From: an uncultured Ruthenibacterium sp.
Lineage (GTDB): Bacteria > Bacillota > Clostridia > Oscillospirales > Ruminococcaceae
Assembly: GCA_910587145.1 (NCBI GenBank)
Contig: CAJUMH010000029.1
Coordinates: forward strand, 1 to 37,649
DNA length: 37,649 nucleotides
Direction: 5' to 3'
The notes below the pieces were generated by a model. That model saw only the letters and a list, made by a program, of their open reading frames with translations. It did no database searches and was not told the origin of the DNA. This document shows positions 33,297 to 37,649 of this stretch, piece by piece. Numbering within the stretch: position 1 is the stretch's first letter; the number at the start of each line of letters is the position of its first letter. The translations under genes and the position numbers were made by a program.

Positions 33297-33437
33297 CTAC
33301 ACCGCCTCATCACAGTCGCGCGCAAAATCGTCGTGCAGCAGCACACGCACAGGCTCCTCGTATCCAAACGTGGGGATCGCGCGAACCTCTTCGTCCTCAA
33401 AAATGCCCCGCGGCGCAAGTACTGCCATTTTGATCAT
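33297..33437 (-). CDS. 46-residue hypothetical protein
   Basis: Begins MIKMAVLAPRGIFEDEEVR and ends DFARDCDEAV; acidic, no membrane segment. AAAAGGAGTGT 7-10 nt upstream is the same ribosome-binding context as before the B-box and zinc-ribbon genes. A -10 (TATACT) lies about 75 bp upstream. A GC-rich inverted repeat (GCCCCGC/GCGGGGC, within 33460-33492) lies in the leader; on the plus strand it is followed by a T-rich stretch and could terminate mntP transcription. The family is unknown. Confidence 0.55.
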   Translation of the reverse strand: MIKMAVLAPRGIFEDEEVRAIPTFGYEEPVRVLLHDDFARDCDEAV

Positions 33438-33512
33438 ACCAAAGACACTCCTTTTCCAAACGCCCCGCCGGCCTTTCCTGCCGCGCGGGGCTTTGTTTGT
33501 TGCTGTATCTTC

Positions 33513-33518
33513 AGTATA
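33513..33518 (-). promoter_or_regulatory. -10 element for the 46-residue protein gene
   Basis: TATACT on the minus strand, with a poor -35 (TTTTAT-like) about 17-18 bp upstream. Confidence 0.35.
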
Positions 33519-33611
33519 GCCGTATACATGTACGATAAAACGGACGATATAGTCCGCGCCGTAAATTTTTTCGGTTTTGCCGGGGCAAATTTGCCTCGGC
33601 AAAAAACAAAT

Positions 33612-34835
33612 TCATCCGGCGCTTTCGCCCGGGAGCCGGCTGTCCGCAGCGGCGTCGGCGGCGTCGGCGGCGTTGGCGGTGTTGGCGGTGTTGGCGGCGT
33701 CGTTGGCGTTGGCGGCATCCGCGGCGTCGGCGGCGTTGGCGGCGTTGGCGTCATCGTTGGCGTCATCGTCGGCGTTGGCGGCATCCGCGGCGTTGGCGGT
33801 GTTGGCGGCGTCGTTGGCGTTGGCGGCATCCGCGGCGTCGGGTTCGCCGTATTGCGCCAGCATCGCGCGGCAGAAGGCGAGATATTCTTCCCGTACCTCC
33901 GGCGGGCCAAGCAGCTTTGCCTCGGGGCCGAAGCTCGACAGCCAGCCCATGAACTGCGGGCTCACGACGGTCTGCACATGCACGCGGAAGGCGGTTTCGT
34001 TTTCGGGCAGAAAGATGGTCTCCTTGCCGAAGCGATCCAGCACAACGCCCGCAAGGCGCGCGGCAAAGCGCAGCACCAGCTCCTGCGGCTCGCCTCCGAA
34101 CATGCCGAACGTCCGCTGCGCATACTGTGCCAGATCCATACCCTCGAACACATGCTTGCCTGTGCGGGGCGCATCCAGAATATGCAGGTTCTCCATCCGG
34201 TCTACACGGTAGTGGCGGATGCCAGGCGGCGAAGCCGTGTGATCGTAAGCGACAAGATAGTAATTTTCATCGTCCCAAACCAGCGCGTAGGGCGAGCGCT
34301 CGTACACCGCGCCGCCCCGGCGGTAGCGCGCGGATTTTTCCATGGTCCACTCAAAGTAGCGAAACGCGATCTGCCGGTCGCTCGAAATGGCGGTATGGAT
34401 GGTATCAATGCTGTAGTAAACCGCCTCGTTTCTGCTTTTTACACGCCCCACCGCGTATACCTGGCGCTGCAGGCGCTGCGCCTCCCACCGGGAGGTGAGC
34501 GATTCCAGCTTGCGAATCAGCGCGCGGCTTTTGCGCTCGGAAAGGAATTTGGAGGATTGAACCGCATCTACCAGCAGCTTCAGCTCCGGCAATTCAAATT
34601 CGCGGTGAACCAGCCGGTAGCCGCCCTGCGGCCCGCGCCCGCTGACGATATCCATGCCGTAGTCCGTCAGGGCGCGGATATCGTCGTAAATGCTTTTGCG
34701 CTCGGCGCAGATCCCCTTCCCCTCCAGCCGGCGCAAAAGCTCGGCGGCGGTAAGGCCATGCTCCTCGTCTGTATCGCGGCGCAGCCATTCGGCCAGATAC
34801 AGCAGCTTTATTTTTTGCCGTTCTCTTTTGGGCAT
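33612..34835 (-). CDS. WYL-domain transcriptional regulator with repetitive C-terminal tail
   Basis: 407 residues. The N-terminal winged HTH (MPKRERQKIKLLYLAEWL to SIYDDIRALTDYGMDI, about 1-60) is followed by a WYL domain (about 130-230, with QIAFRYFEW, SPYALVWDDENYYLVAYD and RHYRVDRM) and a WCX-type C-terminal domain (about 240-325). Such proteins bind nucleic-acid or nucleotide ligands and often repress nearby or defence genes. Residues from about 328 on form an Ala/Asn/Asp-only tail from GGC/GTT-type repeats, absent from typical family members of about 300-330 residues. GGGAG lies 8 nt before ATG 34835. No defence genes are adjacent; its target is unknown. Confidence 0.88.
   Translation of the reverse strand: MPKRERQKIKLLYLAEWLRRDTDEEHGLTAAELLRRLEGKGICAERKSIYDDIRALTDYGMDIVSGRGPQGGYRLVHREFELPELKLLVDAVQSSKFLSERKSRALIRKLESLTSRWEAQRLQRQVYAVGRVKSRNEAVYYSIDTIHTAISSDRQIAFRYFEWTMEKSARYRRGGAVYERSPYALVWDDENYYLVAYDHTASPPGIRHYRVDRMENLHILDAPRTGKHVFEGMDLAQYAQRTFGMFGGEPQELVLRFAARLAGVVLDRFGKETIFLPENETAFRVHVQTVVSPQFMGWLSSFGPEAKLLGPPEVREEYLAFCRAMLAQYGEPDAADAANANDAANTANAADAANADDDANDDANAANAADAADAANANDAANTANTANAADAADAAADSRLPGESAG
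33650..33850. repeat. imperfect GGC/GTT/GTC trinucleotide repeat inside the WYL gene
   Basis: About 200 bp built from GGCGTTGGCGGC- and GGCGTCGTTGGC-like words, with a higher-order unit containing GGCGGCATCCGCGGCGT that recurs three times. Because the units are triplets, length changes keep the frame. All six frames are nearly open here, so other ORFs in this stretch are artefacts. Confidence 0.9.
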
Positions 34836-34906
34836 TTTTTCACACTCCCGATCCTGTTCCGTTCCGTCAGCAAAGGGCCCGGCGGGCGGCGTCTGCCCTG
34901 CGGCAT

Positions 34907-35042
34907 CTTCAACAAATGCACGAACCCTATCAGCGCTTTTGGTGCCTGCGTCTTTCCTGCGGCAGCGCGGCAGCTTCAACAAAAATGCACGAACCCCACC
35001 GGCGTTCCCGGTGGCCTGCGTCTTTCCTGCGGCAGCGCCCGC
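34907..35042. repeat. 67-bp tandem duplication between gluQ and the WYL gene
   Basis: Two copies, starting at 34907 and 34974, each containing CTTCAACAAA, TGCACGAACCC and GCCTGCGTCTTTCCTGCGGC. Part of a third copy lies upstream near 34890. The second copy holds an inverted repeat CCACCGG/CCGGTGG, with TTTTT about 11 nt beyond it on the minus strand, a possible weak terminator for gluQ. Confidence 0.8.
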
Positions 35043-35052
35043 AAAGCGCTCT

Positions 35053-36006
35053 TCAGGGCTGGCCTGTTAGCTCTTGGGGTACAACAATATCGGCCCTGGG
35101 CACACGGGCCCACGAAAAGCGGGCGGCAAGCGCGCCGGCCGAAACGGGCGCGGGCGATGCCTGCTGCCCGGCCAAAAAAGCCAGCCAGCCCGTGAGTTCC
35201 TCGGGCGAAAAACACGCGCGCAGCGCGTCCATGCCAAGGCTTTGTTCGCGCTTGGAAAGGCGCGCGCCGTTTTGGGCAACCAGCAGCGGCGCGTGGGCGT
35301 AGTGCGGCTCCGGCAGGCCCAAAAGGCGCTGCAAATAGATCTGGCGCGGCGTGCTGGAAAGCAGATCGCCCCCGCGCACCACCTGTGTAACGCCCATGCG
35401 CGCATCGTCCACCACAACGGCCAGTTGGTAGGCGAAGCCGCCGTCCGAACGGCGCAGAATAAAATCGCCGCATTCCGCCGCCAGATCCTGCTTCACCGCG
35501 CCGCGGCAAAGATCGTGAAACGCGATCTCCAGCTGCGGCACGGCCACGCGCAGCGCGGGGCGGCGTGTTTGGCGCAGGGCCTCTGCCTCGCCGGGAGAAA
35601 GGCGCGCGCACCGCCCGCTGTAGCGCACGGTTCCGTCCGAAAGATGCGGCGCGTTTGCGGCATGCAAATCGGCGCGCGAGCAAAAGCAGGGGTACACGCG
35701 CGCACGTTCGGAGATTTTTTGCAAAGCGGCCTCGTACAGCGCGCCGCATGCGCTTTGATAATAGGGCGCGTGGATGCCGCCCCTTTGGCCGCCTTCATCC
35801 CAATCGAGGCCCAGCCACGAGAGATCTTCTTCCAAAAGCCGCGCGTATTCGGGCTTGCAGCGCTGGGGATCCAGATCCTCGATGCGCAGCACAAAGCGCC
35901 CGCCTGCCGCCCGCGCCGAAAGCCACGCAAGCAGCGCGCAGAATATGTTGCCCAGATGCATCCGTCCGGAGGGGCTCGGCGCAAAACGCCCGCAAACAGC
36001 ACTCAT
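35053..36006 (-). CDS. gluQ: Glutamyl-Q tRNA(Asp) synthetase
   Basis: 317-residue class I synthetase-like enzyme that attaches glutamate to queuosine in tRNA(Asp). It corresponds to the catalytic half of GlxRS without an anticodon-binding domain. The HIGH-type motif is PSPSGRMHLGN (10-20) and the KMSKS-type motif RLSKR. Zinc-type cysteines occur in YPCFCSRADL and the following YSGRC. Length (about 300) and lack of the C-terminal domain separate it from GltX. Its ATG overlaps the acetyltransferase stop (ATGA), so the two are coupled. GluQ is commonest in proteobacteria. Confidence 0.92.
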   Translation of the reverse strand: MSAVCGRFAPSPSGRMHLGNIFCALLAWLSARAAGGRFVLRIEDLDPQRCKPEYARLLEEDLSWLGLDWDEGGQRGGIHAPYYQSACGALYEAALQKISERARVYPCFCSRADLHAANAPHLSDGTVRYSGRCARLSPGEAEALRQTRRPALRVAVPQLEIAFHDLCRGAVKQDLAAECGDFILRRSDGGFAYQLAVVVDDARMGVTQVVRGGDLLSSTPRQIYLQRLLGLPEPHYAHAPLLVAQNGARLSKREQSLGMDALRACFSPEELTGWLAFLAGQQASPAPVSAGALAARFSWARVPRADIVVPQELTGQP

Positions 36007-36719
36007 GAAGGATCCCCGCTTTCTGTGCGGGCAGGGGGCGGCGCGGCTTTCTGCGCCCCGGCGCACAGCGGTGCGGTCGGTGCGGGCTTTGGGCCGAAGG
36101 CTGAAGGATGGGCGTTTTGCTTTGCAGCGCAAAGCTGCGCGGCGTTTTTCAGGATTTTTGCCGTCTGTGCGCCGTTCAGCGTGCACAGCGGCACGGGCGG
36201 CAGGGGCTGTGCGGGCGGCGCGCACAGCGCTTTGTGAAAATAAAGCAGGCCCACCCACTGCCCCTGCTTATAGCCTGCGCCGGGCAAATGCGCCGCCACG
36301 GAAAAGCCCATGCGGCGGTGAAAGGCCTCGCTGGGCGGGTTCGGGTCGGTAACGAGCGCGTAGCAGTTCACATAGCCCTGCGCGCGCAGCAGCGCGAGCA
36401 GCGCTGTATACAGCGCCGTGCCGATATGCCGCCGGTGTGCCGCGGCGCTCAGGTACACCGCGGTTTCGGCGTCCCAATCGTAGCCCCGCCGCTCGCCCAA
36501 ACGGCCCGCGTAGGCGTAGCCCAGCACCGTGCCCTCTTCCTCGGCCAGCAGCCACGGAAAACCGTCGGCCAGATGCGCGCGCACGCGCGCCGCGAATACG
36601 GCCGCGCTCGGCGGCTCGTATTCCCAGCTTGCACATGTGCAGGCAACATACGGCGTATAAATTTTCAGCATCGCGTCCGCATCCGCCTCGCACGCCGCGC
36701 GCAGTATCACCTGTGGCAT
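36003..36719 (-). CDS. GNAT N-acetyltransferase, PAT/methionine sulfoximine type, with Pro/Ala tail
   Basis: 238 residues. The first 165 or so match the phosphinothricin/methionine sulfoximine acetyltransferase group: ILRAACEADADAMLKIYTPYV at the start, WEYEPPS, GYAYAGRLGERRGYDWDAETAVYL and the acetyl-CoA loop HRRHIGTALYTALL. A tail of about 70 residues (Pro, Ala, Lys) follows and is not part of the family. The likely reaction is N-acetylation of an amino-acid analogue; the substrate is not known. ATG 36719 is preceded by GAGGATGGGG. The gene is translationally coupled to gluQ by a 4-nt overlap. Confidence 0.85.
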   Translation of the reverse strand: MPQVILRAACEADADAMLKIYTPYVACTCASWEYEPPSAAVFAARVRAHLADGFPWLLAEEEGTVLGYAYAGRLGERRGYDWDAETAVYLSAAAHRRHIGTALYTALLALLRAQGYVNCYALVTDPNPPSEAFHRRMGFSVAAHLPGAGYKQGQWVGLLYFHKALCAPPAQPLPPVPLCTLNGAQTAKILKNAAQLCAAKQNAHPSAFGPKPAPTAPLCAGAQKAAPPPARTESGDPS

Positions 36720-37065
36720 AGCCCCATCCTCTTTTCTCAAAATCAAATCGCAAAGTGCTTTAAAGGGCCCGCGGACAGGCCGGTGCCCGGCCTGCCCGCA
36801 TCCGGCGCCGTCCTATCTGTGTCCGGCGCTGTCCTATCCGCGGCCGGTGTCCGGCTTGTCCGCATCCGGCGCCGGCGGGCCTGCAGCATTCGCAAACCCG
36901 GTGAGGCGCAAAAAATCCGCAGGGCCCGCAGAGCCGTAAAAGACAAATCCGGCAAAATCGCAGCCGCCGCAAAAGCCGGTGAGATGCCGGAGCGGCAGAG
37001 CATCTTTCCCTTATACTGTAGCATAAAGCCCGCCCGGGTGCAAACTTCTTTTTTTTGCCAGCGCT
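36720..37065. other. intergenic region with GC-rich minisatellite
   Basis: About 345 bp without a gene. From about 36790 to 36875 it holds related units: TCCGGCGCCGTCCTATC (36801) and TCCGGCGCTGTCCTATC (36822). A CCGCATCCGGCGCC word occurs twice (near 36796 and 36860). The ZIP gene ends at 37066. No clear terminator or promoter was seen. Confidence 0.6.
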
Positions 37066-37649
37066 TTACAGCTCGCCCAGGCAAATGCCGATGCTCATGG
37101 TAAGGATGCCCACCGCAAGGCCGGCCACGGCATGGCCGCGCCTGCCGTAGGAAAAGCCCTCGGGGAGGAGCTCGCTGATGGATACATAGATCATAACGCC
37201 TGCGACGGTGGCGATCAGGCCGTTGAGGAACAGCGGCGAAAAAAAGCCGCGCAGCAAACAGAAGGCCAGCAGCGCGCCCGCCGGTTCGGCAAGGCCGGAA
37301 AACAGCGCGTACAGCACGGCGCGCATGCGGCTGCCTGTGGCGTAATATACGGGCACCGATATGGCCACGCCCTCGGGGATGTTGTGCAGCGCAATGGCCA
37401 GCGTGAGCGTAATGCCGAGCGCCGGGCTGGCATAGCTTGTAAACAGCGTTAAAACGCCCTCGGGCAGATTGTGCAGCACGATGGCGGCCGTTGTTACCAG
37501 CGCGCTGCGCAGTGCGCCCGCGCCGCCCGCCTGTCTTGCGCTGTCTGCCGGGCGCGCGCCGGCTGCCCGGCTTATCCCGCCCGCATTGCCTGCCCGGTAT
37601 GTGCCGCCCGTGCCGGCTGCCCGGCCTGCCCGGGGCGCGCCCGGCAGAC
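37066..37649 (-). CDS. ZIP-family metal transporter, N-terminus beyond the window
   Basis: The C-terminal 193 residues of a ZIP (ZupT-like) divalent metal importer. The metal-site helices are visible as HNLPEGVL and HNIPEGVAIS, followed by GLAEPAGAL, IYVSISELLPEG and a last TM ending GICLGEL. The reading frame continues without a stop from the first visible Met (37479) to the window edge through ALRSALVTTAAIVLHNLPEG and a Gly/Ala/Arg-rich loop. That loop matches the variable cytosolic loop between TM3 and TM4, so the gene is partial rather than starting at 37479. It probably imports Zn2+ or Fe2+/Mn2+. Confidence 0.9.
   Translation of the reverse strand, partial: LPGAPRAGRAAGTGGTYRAGNAGGISRAAGARPADSARQAGGAGALRSALVTTAAIVLHNLPEGVLTLFTSYASPALGITLTLAIALHNIPEGVAISVPVYYATGSRMRAVLYALFSGLAEPAGALLAFCLLRGFFSPLFLNGLIATVAGVMIYVSISELLPEGFSYGRRGHAVAGLAVGILTMSIGICLGEL

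Overview
This window spans the replication origin of a GC-rich Bacillota chromosome. The dnaA-dnaN-yaaA-recF-remB-gyrB-gyrA series and the rpmH-rnpA-yidD-yidC-khpB series diverge from about 20.2-20.6 kb. A Noc/ParB-type protein, remB, and the tryptophan in the GyrB motif LPLWGK point to class Clostridia, probably an uncultured gut lineage near Oscillospirales or Christensenellales. That placement is inference; no 16S rRNA is present. I saw no tRNA, rRNA, CRISPR array, insertion sequence or prophage.

Left part (1-10.2 kb, minus strand): mnmE, mnmG and rsmG (tRNA and rRNA modification) and noc. Inserted between mnmE and mnmG is an accessory block: a 42-codon ORF coupled to a membrane-linked sigma-70 factor, an exported protein with C2H2-like Cys/His motifs, and a B-box-type membrane protein. 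The sigma factor gene is broken near its 3' end by a 7-bp tandem duplication. Three of these four products carry Cys-rich, probably zinc-binding, motifs.

Origin (10.4-24.3 kb): a small zinc-ribbon protein, gyrA, gyrB, remB, recF, yaaA, dnaN and dnaA run to the left. rpmH, rnpA, yidD, yidC and khpB run to the right. In most Bacillota mnmE-mnmG-rsmG-noc follow khpB (jag). Here they follow gyrA, which a single inversion of the oriC segment between khpB and gyrA would explain. The dnaA leader holds a 26-27-bp GC-rich repeat array. The rpmH promoter is preceded by phased A-tracts. The khpB terminator is followed by a 38-bp tandem repeat.

Right part (24.5-37.6 kb): an unknown gene, a GH36 alpha-galactosidase, a roughly 680-bp plus-strand unit with a -10 and a strong terminator but no convincing protein (candidate structured RNA), a C_GCAxxG_C_C-family protein overlapping adenine deaminase, a divergent PTS enzyme I homologue, mntP, a 46-residue protein, a WYL regulator with a repetitive tail, gluQ overlapping a PAT-type acetyltransferase, and a ZIP metal transporter cut by the window edge.

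The strongest leads are the unexplained transcription unit at 27.7-28.4 kb, the zinc-finger/sigma block with its frameshift, and the origin-centred rearrangement.
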